DNA of 64,000 nt, taken from assembly GCF_905220565.1 (NCBI RefSeq), contig NC_059419.1:6067326-6131325 (forward strand), written 5' to 3'. Below the pieces are notes generated by a model. The model was not told where the DNA came from. It ran no database searches and saw nothing but the letters and a program-made list of their open reading frames with translations. Source of the stretch: Melitaea cinxia (Eukaryota; Arthropoda; Insecta; Lepidoptera; Nymphalidae). Made by a program: the position numbers and the translations under genes. Every line of letters starts with the position of its first letter. The stretch's first letter is position 1. Below, piece by piece: positions 1-13,600 of the stretch.

Positions 1-544
1 ATTAGGTATATGTTTCTAGATCGAAATCAACTAAGTCAGCTAGCAGTTCTAAGCAGCTTAAGTAGACTCTAATTACTTAATAAGTTAACATATGATGGCT
101 ATACATACATGTATAAATAGTGATCAATATTACTACCAGTACACACAACATGAATTAAGTTATTACATAAAATTGCACACTTAAGAAAATAGTAAGTCTG
201 GTAATATAAATTTATATAATCAACTGTTTTTCGAAACAAATTTTGCTCTATCACAAATTTTATTCTTATTCAACACTTACGTGTAAACGTAATTACATTA
301 CATAATTATTTGAAATAAAAATATAACTTAACATTTAGGTGTTAATTATTTTGCTTGTCTATTATTTATATCCAAAAACCAGTACTGACTTGTGGCTGCT
401 ATGCTGGCAGTTGCAGATTTGATACCTGCACATTTTTATTTTATTTCTGTGCTTATCTGCGTTCAGCTTTAGGCTATGAGCGTATTTGTTGCAAGCTGTA
501 CATGTCGTGCTGAAGAGGCTCCTCATCAGGAGACCCTTCATTCC
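1..544. other. No gene seen
   Basis: AT-rich sequence without a supportable coding region. Bases from about 470 may be the 3' untranslated tail of the LINE fragment that follows on the minus strand. Confidence 0.5.
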
Positions 545-1298
545 TCACCATCTGTCACCAACTCCATGTATATCATGGCGTTTCAGTCGTTTAACGTAAC
601 TAATTCTTGTCAATGCGGTAGCTAGGACATTTGGGTGATTCTCCAATCGGGTTCTGTACGTCATCCCTGTCAACTGTCGACTGTCTGTCAACTTTATCTT
701 CTCTTTAACAGTTCTTATGTTTATCGCTTCATGTATCAAAGTGTTCTATTATATTCTATTCTATTATCTCAGTGTTCGTCAAAAACCAGGGTGCATTTGC
801 TATGGTTCTTAGGATGCCATTCTGCACTCTTTGTATGATGTTTAAACTGGATTCGCATTTCCTTCCCCACAGCTGCAATCCATAAGTCCATATTCTTCAG
901 AATCATTCTGTAAAGTAGGAGCTTATTGTCGATAGGAAGTTTCGAGTTTCGTGCCATCAGCCAGTAAATATTTCTGAACCGTATGGTTAGCTCGTCTCTT
1001 TTTGCTTTGATATGTTTTTTCCAGGTCAGTCTTTTGTCCAGGTGCATACCGAGGTATCGGACTGTGTCGCATTATGATAGGGTGACATCGCACATTTTTA
1101 CCGTTTCGCAGTTTCCCTTCCTGAGCGTAAATGTTACGTGCACGGATTTTGTGGCACTGGCCTTTTTTCGCCATTTCTGGAGCCATTCAGTCACTTTGTC
1201 GAGGTTATGCTGCAAAATAGCAGAGGCGACAGTTGGGTCTCTGCTGCTTGCAAGTAGCGCAAAGTCGTCGGCAAATGTAGCCGTGATAACCACTTGAC
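545..1298 (-). mobile_element. Jockey-type LINE fragment, decayed
   Basis: Three minus-strand reading segments in different frames line up as one decayed protein. 1072-1298 reads TATFADDFALLASS, the reverse-transcriptase FADD box, followed by a WLQKWR stretch. 769-1047 reads LDKRLTWKKHIKAKRDEL, typical of the region after the RT palm in jockey-clade LINEs. 545-739 reads RTRLENHPNVLATAL, typical of the jockey C-terminus. Frameshifts separate the segments, so no product is expected. Endonuclease and N-terminal RT parts are absent. The upstream side is joined to another repeat at about 1299. Family assignment rests on motif recognition only. Confidence 0.65.
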
Positions 1299-1572
1299 CC
1301 GCACATAACAAACATTTGTATTGCCCATACAGATGTTTGCCGTGGTCTGGGTGTTTGTGCAGTCCTTGTGGGATTCTCCACCATGCTTCAGAGAGCACGT
1401 TAAGCCGTCAGTCCAGGTTGTTATCATGTACACCTGATAGCGATCATTACGCATAGTACATTGCATATATATCAGCCAACCCGCATTGGAGCAGCATGGT
1501 GGATTAAGGTCTGATCCTACTCCTACATGGGGAAAAGACGCTTATGCCCAGCAGTGCGATATTACAGGCTGA
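1299..1572 (-). repeat. Short interspersed repeat, family A (longest copy)
   Basis: On the minus strand it starts near TTCAGCCTGTAATATC and passes 'ccccatgtaggag', 'ccaatgcgggttgg', 'gataacaacctggac' and 'catctgtatgggcaatac'. Parts of the same family recur at 40793-40893, 43515-43575, 50165-50238 and 59300-59415, and a very worn copy may lie at 19010-19085. I recognise the motif set as common in Lepidoptera. A SINE or LINE-tail origin is inferred. Confidence 0.6.
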
Positions 1573-2384
1573 AATGCTAGTCTATACAGTTCTTATATGG
1601 GACAATAGTGTCAATTGCAATTTTATTCTCTTGAACTTTAATGTATGGCAATTTTTTGTCAGTTTTAGTTTTGACTCGAAGTTACTCGTGGCCTTTTTAT
1701 TACATCAAACAATTTATACTGCTTGTCCACATGCATTTTGTAGTAGACCAGTTTTCCACTTACGGTTTTGCCAGCGTGTTATAGTGGTGAAAGAACTTTT
1801 CCAGTATTTTTCGAGCTTCCCCATTATAGTATAGATTTCAGATAAGCAGTCCTTAGGCAGCCACGAAATTGTATTACATTTTCTATAACTGTTTTGCTTC
1901 TCATAATTGTTCAGTGATTTTAGATTGCCCTATAATTTCCTACTATAAAGGCTATATTTGTTAAATCAGTCTGGTGTAAGGCACTCTTTTATTTCATTCA
2001 GTGCAACAATTATACTCCTTAGCTTTAAGAGCATTTTTTATATTGGAATAAACAAACTATTGTCACTAATTTTAAATTAATTAAGATGTACGATTGTACC
2101 ATGTATGATAATATAACAGCTATGTAAGGATCTAATAATAATTATGTAAGGATAATCTATAAAGCCTGTTAAGCTTTAAAAATTTGAAAGAACTAAATAT
2201 TACCTAAAAAGTACCTAACAGTCAGTAATAAGTAATGTGTACTGTTGAACTTGAAATTATTGACCTTATTTTTAAACCATTTAAGTATTATTTATGAACG
2301 ATACAATGAAATTGTACTCTTTACTACATATGCATATATAAATACGAGTAGTATATATGTACGAGATATATAAACAATATATTT
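1573..2384. other. No gene seen
   Basis: AT-rich sequence. The open frame at 1544-1834 begins inside the family A repeat and has no recognisable domain. Confidence 0.5.
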
Positions 2385-2520
2385 GGCGTCGTGGCACATA
2401 AGAACTTATGGACGCCTAAACATCAAAGGTCACGAATTTGATTCCCATTCGGGATGGATATTTGTATTTCGACAAATATTTGTTTCCAGTGAAACAAACA
2501 ATTTACAAAATGAAGAAAGC
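2385..2520 (+). repeat. Possible tRNA-derived SINE
   Basis: Contains 'ggtcacgaatttgattccc', which resembles a pol III B box (GGTTCGANNCC-like), about 40 bases after a 'tggcgtcgtggcac' segment that could be a worn A box. It is followed by an AT-rich body. No target-site duplication was identified. Confidence 0.35.
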
Positions 2521-3654
2521 TAAAAACTGAAACCCGACTACGATAAAAAAAATAAGTACGTTACGTTATGTCCTTTAGAGGGCGCAACATTTAATATAAT
2601 GTGACACCATATAGCCTATAACCAGCGGACAATTTAGACGCTTCTAATGATACCTCATTTGTCTAAATATAACATGTAGTTTGGAAGATATGAGGGACCA
2701 GATACGTACCTGTTATCTGCCAAAGTAACCATGAGTTAAACTTCATATTTGACCATTGCTTCAACTTGTGCTGGGAGCATGCGCTGAGAAACTTTCAGCT
2801 TTTATAAAATGATGAAGATCTGGCCCTCACGGGCTCTTAGGTTAATATTTCTGCAATATTTGACGTCGTCGTTTAACGTTAACGCAAAATGTCAAATCGA
2901 AATTTCACAAGCAAAGGTGCTTTGCTAGATTATGTGGCTCTATTAACTGCGTCTCGCAATTTTGCCTATGTGACTCTATCACATGGTAATATCGTAATAA
3001 AAGTAGCCAATGCGTTAATATGGATCTTCAACTATCTTCGTACCGAGTTTCGTTAAAATACGTTTAGTAGTTTTCAAGTAGAAGAGTAACAAATAGCTAT
3101 ATAAATTTTCACATTTATTTATACCTAGCTTTGCCTCGCGATTCCACACGCGTAATTTGCGATCGCGTGGGAATGCCGGGATAAAAAAAAGCCTATGTAT
3201 TATTTTGGATGTTCTGCTATCTACGTATTAAGTTTTATTACAATTAGTTTTTGCATGAAAAACATCCACCCATCCGTACTCAAAAACTTTGCCTATAATA
3301 TTAGTAGAATTGGTAGCATTTCGGTTTTATTATATTGCAATAAAAGCATGTTTGATTAAAATAACAATAATAAACTAAACGTCATGTTAGCGCCGCTAGT
3401 TTCATTGTCAGACTATTTCCCCTTACTTTTCCGTAATTATCAGCACGCTGGGCTATTGTCATTCTCCCCTATATTGCAAACCTATTTCATGGCCCTTAAA
3501 CGATGCCTCAAATAGCTGCTATGAATTATTATTACAATTTATGCCTAGGTATAGCTTCGTCAGTGAAAATAAAGGTTGTCAAAGTTAGTGCTTAAAAATG
3601 AGGCTAGTTCTAAGAACAAAGATCTTAAGACATCTTCATTGAAGTAATTTTATT
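2521..3654. other. Repeat-rich, no gene
   Basis: Includes 'cctagctttgcctcgcgattccacacgcg' at about 3122-3150 and 'agtttcgttaaaatacgtttagtagttttcaagtag' at about 3048-3083. Both resemble pieces of the interspersed repeats seen elsewhere in the window. No coding region. Confidence 0.4.
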
Positions 3655-3832
3655 ATATACTAGATGTGCCCTACGGTTTCACACGCGTTAATTCGGAAAA
3701 AAATTGCCTATAGTCTTCCACGATAAATGGGCTATCTAACGCTGAAAAAATTTTTTAAATGGGATCAGTAGTTCCTGAGATTAGCGCGTACAAACAAACA
3801 AACTTTCCAGCTTTGTAATGTTAGTATAGATG
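3655..3832 (+). repeat. Interspersed repeat, family E
   Basis: Runs from 'tactagatgtgccctacgg' through 'ggatcagtagttcctgagat' to 'gtaatgttagtatagat'. Related copies lie at 33838-34010 (opposite strand) and 50715-50875. The shared 'taatattagtatagat' end marks the family. Confidence 0.5.
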
Positions 3833-4415
3833 TAACTAAATAATACGTGTTAGAGATCACACTCTATTTAAAAATAACTATTATGTCCTCTTAGGTTTTT
3901 GCTATTTTTATATATAAAACAGTATTGAAATCGGATTAGCGGCTTTATCCGGAAATTGTAACAAATAGACTAAACTTTGTATCACAATATGCAGTAAACC
4001 GTATGTTTAGTATTATACCGTGTGTTATTTCTATAACAATATGCTCATTTATGAATCCATAAATATCATTTTTCTAGGCGTAGTATGACATCAATACACA
4101 CAGCTTATTACATCATGATCTTAGTGTTATGGATTTAGTGCAGGCGACCTTCACACTGCAATGTTAGTCCGCTGTGATTACTAGCACTACTGCCCTCGCA
4201 GAGTAAACTATCAACTAATAGTTCTATCAGACATGGAGTATGATATTATTATACTTCAATGTCAGATGATTTGCTTTCAAGTCACTTATAAAATTTAAGC
4301 TTAAGTGCTTCTGCGTAAAAAAAATATTAAATTATTAGACTAAGATTTAATATAAAATATAGTTTGATTTTTCCCCACTTGTCCTTAACAGCTCTATGTT
4401 TTTATATTCTATTAG

Positions 4416-4705
4416 CTGTGCCCGCGACTTCGTCCGCGTGGAATTTAATAAAAAAGTTATTGTTCAGTTTACAGAGCTATAAAATAAATAAATTTCTAAT
4501 ATAAAAGTAGCCTACTTTACTCCTTACTATATCAGCTATCTGCCAGTGAAAGTCCCATCAAAATCGGTCCAGCCGTTTCAGAGATTAGCCGGAACAAACA
4601 GTAAATCTACCGTAATATGTACCGTGGATACATCCATATGCATTTTGTAAAAAGCGATTATTTTAATATTACAAACAGACACTTCAATTTTATTTATTTG
4701 TATAT
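4416..4705 (+). repeat. Interspersed repeat, family B
   Basis: Starts 'ctgtgcccgcgacttcgtcc', contains 'aaaatcggtccagccgtttc' and ends near 'attacaaacagacacttcaa'. Other copies are at 24296-24985, 50876-51175, 60957-61253 and, truncated, 61977-62035. The motif set is widespread in lepidopteran genomes (prior knowledge). Confidence 0.65.
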
Positions 4706-6339
4706 ATCATCAAAACAGTCAAACATTTTAGAATGACTAAAGCAGCTTCCATATAGCTACTAGTCGTCAAGCTAGAAATAATTACCGATACTTTACAAAA
4801 ACCATAAACTAGAGCCAAAAACTACAATAGGAATAAAGTAGATGGAAGCGTAGGATGGCCACTAGTTACGAATTTTAAGCGTTTTTAACCCGATTTCCTG
4901 TGTGTCTTTGTAGTAGTATTCTGGTTGAGTCGGAGTAAGACTTTACCATAGTAAATACGTAATAGTAATAACTTTCAGGATAGAAATTTATTTGTGTCAG
5001 CAATTGATGATTTCTAAGTCGTAAGATTATTTCGTTGTTCATTAAGCAAATAACAACGTATTTAATTTATTGAAGTAAATTTTCTTTACGCACGCTTGAC
5101 TTGAGCTGTGAATGCGTGACGAGAACGTTACGAAAAGTGTGATCGGGCGAGGTGAACTGAATTTGAAAGGGAGATATAAGTTAGTGAAGATAGAAAGAGC
5201 GAGAGTTACGTTTTGTAAGTTTTACTTCAGTCGTGTGGTCTAAAGCACGCTTTTTTTATTATTGAGCGTGTATGCTACCTCAAATTGATTATTTTCCACT
5301 CGGCAGGATGTCCATATCTTCCAAACTACTGATATTTATGTTTGAAATTTATGTATGGTAAAGTTCAGGACATAAACTATCTTTCATATGTTTCGAAAAC
5401 ACGATTCCATAAAAAATTTTCGATACAAAAATATCGCAAAGTTACCTCTATTTTTGTATTAAAACCTTAATATCTCAGTAAATATAGAAGTTATTTACTT
5501 GAGATTAAGCATGGTAATTGAAATAAGTATGAAGAACATTTTATATGTTGCGTTTAAAAAAAAATAACTATTGGTAATGTTTGTGGGAAGAAAATGCATA
5601 TAATTCGCGCGATGAACAACCGAGCGCTCTCAATTCTCATGTGTGTTTAGTACGGGTGAAATCTGAATTCGAGCTGAGGTAGTGTAGCCCCTTAACGAGT
5701 TTCGTTTGTCTCATCAAAACAAAAAGAATAAAAGAGTTAATTACAATAAGCAGAGGTGTAAGAATAACAGGGTAGAGAAATTTTCGTCAATGCTGTGATA
5801 TACGATAGCCTAAAACTATGCTGTCGGCTACTTGTTACCGAAAATCTATCAACAAACCCGATGATATTGTTTATTTAAGCACGTTAACCTTCACACAAAC
5901 TACTTTTACGTATGTTTTGCTTTTGTGCTTTAACCCGTTTTTACATTTCTAGGTACTAATACTATGAGTTGAATTGTGTTGTTGTGTTATTTTGTAACAT
6001 TATACATAATATACATCTAATGTCGTAATTTTCTAACTTTAAAATACATACTTGAATCAATACTTACAGAAAAAAATTAATAATTTAATATATCTACTTG
6101 GTTGTCTATATGCAATAGTTGACAAAACTATCAGGCGAATTGTCTATTGCTATTGATTGACATGGACGGATGGAAGAACATGTAAATAAAATTAAGTTGG
6201 GATTTGTAAATTGTTTTTTTTTTGTACTAATAGACAATACCGCTTAACTTGTTCTTTAATTGTCATTTTTATTTCAATTTTAATACTTAATTGTATCTAC
6301 TTAATGGAAAAAAATTATTTTACTGTCTTCTTTAGTATG
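4706..6339. other. No gene seen
   Basis: Two less AT-rich patches (about 5090-5260 and 5580-5690) carry 'gctacctcaaattgat' and 'gagctgaggtagtgtagc', which share an inverted 'ctacctca' core. They could be the ends of a non-autonomous element, but this is weak. No coding region. Confidence 0.35.
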
Positions 6340-6925
6340 TTAAAGATAATCGCAAAAGAGCAGGCTGGAAAATTCCTGGCCAGGCTATGTTATATTCAGC
6401 AACCGCCATTCAAACCAGGCTTCCGGTACTTCGGTATGCCATCGTATTCGCAATGAAACAGCGTTCATTTTGATGTAAGATTTATTTATTAAATATGCGG
6501 GTGAACGTAACTTGTATCAATATAAATTAATAAGTATACCTGTTTATACCTTTTTTTTTTTTTTTTTTTACGTGGGGAAAATCCATCATGGATACCCTCC
6601 AGCGCGGGGGCGCCAGAGGGTTATGTCAGACTCCTACTGACTAAAAACCACCACGTGTTAGCAGTCATCCGCCTGGGTGGGGCGAGAGGGGTCGCGCTAG
6701 CATTCGCCACCTCATACCTGTTTATACCTACAACAACCCAGTAGTTTGCTAGGAAAATATTAGACAAACCAACCCTTGCATTTTCTCAGACCTCATACTG
6801 TCGGTAGGTATTGAATTTATTCTATGAACTCGTAGGTGCATTTTTAAATAAAAAATATTATTCAATTTTGAATTAATATAGCCTGGTCTGGAATTTTTTG
6901 TCAACCCTTTCGCGATTATTTTCCT
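6340..6925. repeat. Inverted repeat pair around a SINE
   Basis: The + strand at 6340-6396 (aaagataatcgcaaaagag ... ccaggctatgttatatt) resembles the reverse complement of 6868-6925 (gaaaataatcgcgaaaggg ... ccaggctatattaattc). This suggests a foldback or TIR element whose interior was later hit by the SINE at 6552-6713. Confidence 0.4.
6552..6713 (-). mobile_element. SINE with poly(A) tail and 16-bp target duplication
   Basis: A T-tract at 6552-6569 (poly(A) on the minus strand) is followed by a GC-richer body with 'ccagcgcgggggcgccagag'. The flanks repeat ATACCTGTTTATACCT at 6536-6551 and 6714-6729 as a perfect direct duplication, the signature of target-primed retroposition. Confidence 0.75.
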
Positions 6926-7039
6926 AAAATGAACATAAATACACAACAATAAATATAACATAAACTAAAATAGATATAAAATAATTTTAATCCAATAAGC
7001 AGATGGGTGAAGTTCGTCTCTAGTTCGGATCTCCTACTA

Positions 7040-7600
7040 TAATTTAAATCAAAATCAAAAACAGCTTTATTCAAATAGTCCCTCAGACCACTTTCGAATC
7101 TTTATTTTACAAATTAAAACTTTTTTTTTTTTTTTTGTAAACGTAACCGATACCTTCCACCGATTCGGAATGTAGATTCTGCAGAGAAGAATCGGCAAGA
7201 AACTCCGCAGTTCCTCTTTTGAAAAATAATATATAAACTGTGTTTTAGTACAAAATTAGTAATGTAAAGACTTTAATAATAATTGAATTTGAATCTCAGT
7301 GATGAATTTTGTCGAGCTGTGTTAGCTTTAAATCTTGTTCAATCATTAGAACACCCCATCGTGTCAATCGGGCGCGATACCTGTTCACGGTAAATATTTG
7401 GATAGGTCGAGACATATTTGTGGTTCTCTGAATATTTAGCCGTTTCGTGGTAAGTTTTATTGTGAGATTATTTAGTATAGGTAGATAAGGCTGTACGGCC
7501 TTAAGTCCGCCTTTTGCGCAACGTGTTATCTTGATGTGTTGTTATGTTGTTTTTTTTTTTTTGGAGTTGTTTAATAAAGTTTAAATAAATAAATAAATAA
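7040..7600 (-). repeat. Probable retroelement remnant
   Basis: Contains 'tcggcaagaaactccgcagt' and an upstream T-tract at 7121-7136. I recall this motif combination from lepidopteran LINE or SINE 3' regions. It ends in a (aaat)n run at 7583-7602. Boundaries are approximate. Confidence 0.35.
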
Positions 7601-10600
7601 ATTATTTAGATGTTACGGCGTTGTTATGATTTCTATTTGTATATTAGGTATATGGTTATATTATAAAGTAGGTCTAAGGTACTAATGAAGGCACATCTGT
7701 CATATGTATTTTTCGTAAAATTGATATAAGTAAATATAATTTTTACAAACCCCAAAAATTAAAATTAGTATAAAAATTATATTTTCCTTGGTCATGTCTG
7801 AACGACTGACGACTTTACAGATTCAGTTTAACTTTTTTTTTCTAATAGTTTCTAGAAAGTTTTTAATTTACGAAATATTGAGACATTTATGCTGAAAAAC
7901 GAAAAATTCAAGATTTAACTATTATTTAAATAGCATTCATTTGACAGTTCGCAAATTAGAACTCTGTCGTGTCAGCAATAATAAATTAACAAATACGAAC
8001 TGACAATATGCAAACGGTTGGCTTCGCTAATAAAGCGATCTCTTCCAGGCAATCAAAAAAATAATGTAAACAATGTTTACGTAAAACTCTTGTTTTAGTT
8101 TGTATTAAGAATAACACTAGTCAGGTTTCTTATACGATTGATCGCATTACAGGAATCACTGTGAATCCGATTGTCATAAAGATATCTTTAATTCTTAAAC
8201 TACAGTTTTGTAAGTTCAAAATATCTTGTCTTACAGTATAATGAAACCACTTTTTCGGATTTTATCGCTGTTCATGAGATGCCCGACGTTTCGGATACTT
8301 TACAGCAACTATGGTCTCGGAAGGACTGTCTGTTGTCTTACAGACTTCGTTTATGTACCTACTTGTTATTTGATTTGATCTCTTCGTAAAATAAGAGGGA
8401 ATATTATTACATTGCTTTAAAATACTCGTACTCCAGTTGATCGTTTAATCTTTACTGTCTTTGGGCTTAACATACCTAGGGAAGAACGAAAAATTAGCTT
8501 ATGTAATTTTGTTGTAATTTATTTATTTTTAATTTTAGTTAGCGAATTTTAAAATTAGTTCGACAGATCCGAAATTTGTTTTTTTATTTTTATTTTATAT
8601 TAGCATAGATTCAAATAATTGAAATGTATATAATTCTTCTTAACATGAAGTACCTACACTGCCATTAAACATATTTTATGAACGACACCAATGCAATAAA
8701 TATGACCATTTGTTTATTTCATACCCTAGCGAATGACGTAAACGTCGCCCACCGATTGTGAGACAAATGAGATAAGATCGCCTTTTGAAACAAACATGGA
8801 AACAGATGTTACTTTCGCCAGAATAATTTCGCCCAACAAATATGCAAATACTGTTTAAAATTAAAATTTCAAAATCGGGTTTTTAGTATTGATTTGAAAT
8901 TACACATGGTTATTGAAAAACTCTGCGTAAGTCGTTTTTGCCGATTTTGAAATATTGGTACCATTCCCTAGAAAATAGTAAGACTCATTGTATAAGGTGT
9001 CGTCTAAGGTAAAGTCCGAAAGAGTAAACAATCAATATAACTATATCATGTAAAATTATACAGTTCTTTTGCTTTATAGAAATGGCCTGCCCACTGCCAC
9101 TTCAACTAGCTAATTCTGTGGGCTATGTCGGTTACTTCCGTTCTCTCGCGGTTGATCTCATTTCTAATCCTATCATTAAAAATATTACGATAATTTAAAT
9201 AACCAGATATTAAATTATTTCTTAGTTATTTTTTAATTAATGCTAATTTAAATTTTATTTTCTTTTTTATTTTTATTTCTTTATATAGAATAATTAGAAT
9301 ACTTATATACAAGTATCATCCAAAATTGTTGTGAATAATAATAAATCAATCTAAAAAGTATTCAGCTTGTTTAATTAAAAAGTGATAAATTTGACAAGCA
9401 TAAAATTCAAAAAAAAAATGTCCTAGTTTTATAGTTCGAGTATGAAAATACAGCGAGGGGTAAAGGTGAGTCAAACTGCGGGTTAACCCATAAAGCGTGT
9501 TTCCCCAGGGAAAGAAAGTTTAACCATTCGTTAACGATAACTTTCCTTTGATAAAATGTTCTTGATAAATTTCCTTTGAAAACTAAGTTATTTGCTACGA
9601 CTTTTATTAGTTTGGTATTTTGTTTCGATGGGTTTTGTATTGTTTAGGGGTAGAAGTTACATTATAGATCAAATATTAAGGAAGGTGGGTAGGCGTTAGG
9701 TTTTTTTAATACTTATATCTTATGTTTTAATGAAGAGGTTTAGAAAAGAATAGTTGTGTGTGGTAGTTAGGTAACATTTGAGTTCTAAACAGTATTTGTG
9801 AAACTGTATATTGACATAAAATGATTGTTCAAAGTTACGAAAAATAAAATAATTCGCTCGTAATTTACAGACAAATGGGAGCAAATGTTATTTTACTTCA
9901 TAGTTTTTTATATTAAGAAAATATGATTCTAATAAGTGTTACCGCAAAATCGTTTCCATCACAAAGATATGAAGAAGATTTGACCTAGCTGTGTAGGCTA
10001 AATCTTTTTGTCTTTGTTTTTGCACATTTCCTCCAACACAGCATTGTTAGTCTTAAATATTTGAAACGCTTGCGTTTCAGAGTTCAACAAAACTAAAATT
10101 ATTAATTTTGCAAATCCCGGAAACTTCAAGTAGGACTAGCAAGCGACCGAGTTTGTAAACGAAGTCTCATTTAATAATAAAGTTTTCGACTACTTCTTCT
10201 TCTTCTTCTTCGGGGTTAATGGCTTTCAAAAGTTTTCGACTATATTGTAATATTTTGATGTTAATTAAATTTCAAAATATTCTTTATTTAATGAGGCCGT
10301 TTTCTAAGCGTTTGCACACTGAATCGTGCTCTTTACGAATTTTCTTTTATAATATATATTATAAAGTAATTTTTTGTAAATGAAAATATCAGGGAAATAA
10401 TAAGAAATGTTTTTTTGGACATGAGTATTTTATTTAAATATAGGTTTATTCAATGAAAAATTATACCATTTTTAGAGCAATAAATTAAAACCCACTTTAA
10501 AATAGTATTTATTTTTTCGGCCTTCTGTAAAAAAACACTATTGCAAGTTAAACTCAAAGCAAAAAATCGCAAAACTGTTTTTTAGGCTTTCAAATTAATA

Positions 10601-13600
10601 TGAAGCTAATGGCTTCTCGTCAAATGAAAGTGTAAACTCAAAGTACTAAAAAGCAGCGTCAAAATCTATCAATCATTCTTAAAGCCTGTCATCCTTCATT
10701 TTAAACACGCTATCAATGATAGGTATTATAGAATATAACATTTTATTCTTTATCATTTTCTATTTTAACGTTTCATTGAACGCCGTAATACATATGCTCG
10801 CTTGCGAATCTGCTGAAACGAGCTTAACTTTCGTGATAAGCATTTCATATAATGATGACCTAACATTATACCAAGTAAATCATTTTTTCTATATGGAATA
10901 GAAATTTCAATATATTTGGGTTGGTGACATGTGATACATGTAAAGCTTCGCAAAATATTGGAAGTCAAAACCTAACAAAATAATGAAATTTAATATCAAT
11001 TTGCTTCAATTAAATAATATAAAAAGCTAAATAAATGTCTAATTCGTTCGACTACAAAACTAACCAAGAAAGTTTGACAAATAAATATCTCTTATAATCA
11101 ATTGTCAACCGAAGCTGAAGTTGACTTTCAAGTGCTGCTCTTACTAACTTCATTTGAGGGTTGTCTTGAATTGTCTTCGCTTTGTTCTAATAAGTACGCC
11201 CCGCAGTTTAGAAACACAACCCGGCGTTACAGTCTGACAGACTCGAGTCCGTGGAAATATCGAAAAAAGTAATCTATGTATTAATATGAGTACCTAACTC
11301 ATATTGTAAAATTCGCAAATATTTTTTCATTAAAGATGAAAGAGCACATTTGGAACGAAGTTCCTTACGGCAGGCTTGACATTTGGCTGGGTGACCGAAC
11401 TGAAAAAAATGTGATACTAAAACCGTAAGAAAAATATATAACGGAAGTGACGTAATATCAGTCACACGAATGTATAATATGACGTTCGTAAAACTAAAAT
11501 ATTACTAGTAAACTTTTTTAAATTATTTATGTAATTCTATACTGTCGACAAAAATAAATAAAGACATGTTTTTTTTTTATTTCACTTAATAGTTTGAATT
11601 ATTATTACTATTATTTTTTTTTGTTTGATTTATTTTATTTTAAGGTATTTGTCATTTTCTAAAGTACTAAATTTCTTAAATACTTTTATGTACTTAATTA
11701 AAAACCTATCAACAAAATTTAAGAAAAAAATCAAGAACTACAAATATATATAAAATTCAACATATTTTTTTTTTCAAATTGTGTTGCTTCTATACTATCC
11801 GAAGGAACTTCGTTCCTACCTGGTGTCCCATGACACCATATAATTTGTATAGATTTAAATTTCGATCAAAACCGAATTGATTACCTATATGAAATTAACC
11901 GGAAACATCTGCATCGAGTACGTCCCTCGTGTTTTTTCACGTAGATTTTAAAGTGCTTTACCAATTTCAAAAATGATCTTGCCTACATTTCTACATTGAA
12001 GACAAAAAATTCCTAAATTGAACCTACTGAAGATATGTTCATAAAAATTCATAGAATAGGATTCAAAATTAAAATTTGACTTAAATAGTATTTTAGTAAG
12101 CAACTGCAGTATGTATGATATTTGTATGAAAATTAATTTGCTGCCAGAGAATCTGTTAGTCGACAGCTGTTGGCAAAAGACTTTTTATTGTTATATGTGA
12201 TCACGACTTTGATAACTTTCACGTTTATAATAATTATTTATTAATCATAACGCAGCAACGCGCAAAGCATAACGAAACAAAACTCAAGTAAATATTCCCA
12301 TATCAAAAGCTACATACCTATGTGTAGTTAAATTTAGACTTATTGACAGTCACAATATAAAGTTTTATTTTTATTTACCATAATTTGCGGCTTATATAAT
12401 TATGTACCATTTGGTTTCTCGAATGATGTTGTATCGAATTTAACTCGGGAAATCTGCTTATAATAGAAGAAAGCTTAGTAATCTAATTAAAACTAGGTGC
12501 TAGACTTTTGTGTGCTATTATTATGCAACGATAAGCTTTTTTTTTTCTTTTTTTTTGTTTACCTATTGAGTTGTTTTCAAACAATCTTTTGCGTAACAAA
12601 ATAAATTTTCAAGGTCAACACTATAAAACATCACAAACATTACAATTCATACAGGTGAAGCACACACTTTAACAAGACGTGTGTGAGAAAGAAGCGGATC
12701 GTCTAAAGTTTTTATAAAGTAAATTGTGACAAACAGTGGGGACATTTTAATGTTCTGTTGCTTTATCATTTGTCGTTGCTTTTGTGTAACACTAATCACT
12801 TCGCTTAGCCACTGTTTGAAAGAATTAATTCAAGTGATCAATTTGAAGAAGCCATTCTCAATAATAATTATTTAGTTTGTTAAGGACGCGGCTTAGCTAA
12901 GTCACCGCGATGAGTCACTATTTTCTTAACGCCCATAGCTATATCAATGTTTCAGGGAGTAATCACTCAGTAGTGTTACGTAACGTTTAAAAAACCTTTT
13001 ACTCATTGTGCTAAAGCTCTTAGCGTATTGTGATACTTAATGCCATCCAGCAAAATTGAATTATAAAATATTTACGACGACCTAAATTGGACAGATCTGT
13101 TTAAAACCTCATTTTGAGGATTATAGTAACCTATTAGAAGGACCTCTTGTTGGGTTCCTTTCTCAATACAAAAAGAATGTCTTTCGCTGATCCTCGCGGG
13201 CACAGCTAGTTATTTAATAAATTTACCACATCACCACATATAACGTTTACCCGTTACCACCGCACCACAAAGAACGTCAAGGAAATGGCTTTCATTTTCC
13301 TTTAGTTATCTTTTACCTACATCACAATAAGATTACTTTTCTAAGGTTAAAAAGTTCCGTTATTACTTGAAGTCGTTTTAAATTGCACCCAACGGATGAA
13401 TGTCGTAGTAAAATTACGTTTCAAGGGCTATCGGTTTAAGCTTTGGCCGTGAGCGCGTGCAAAAATAGCCATAATTTCCTATCCAACATAACACATGCAA
13501 CTGAGGTGCGGTGCGAGTGTCGGCGGCCTTCAAGTTACGTAATTCATGCGATATGTCCCAAGGACGGAGCGGAATATATTAACATAAGCATGTTAAAGTT

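Noticed and set aside
6211..6456. Open frame of 81 codons
   Set aside because: The end overlaps an inverted-repeat element and the start is hydrophobic AT-rich sequence; no domain, no splice support.
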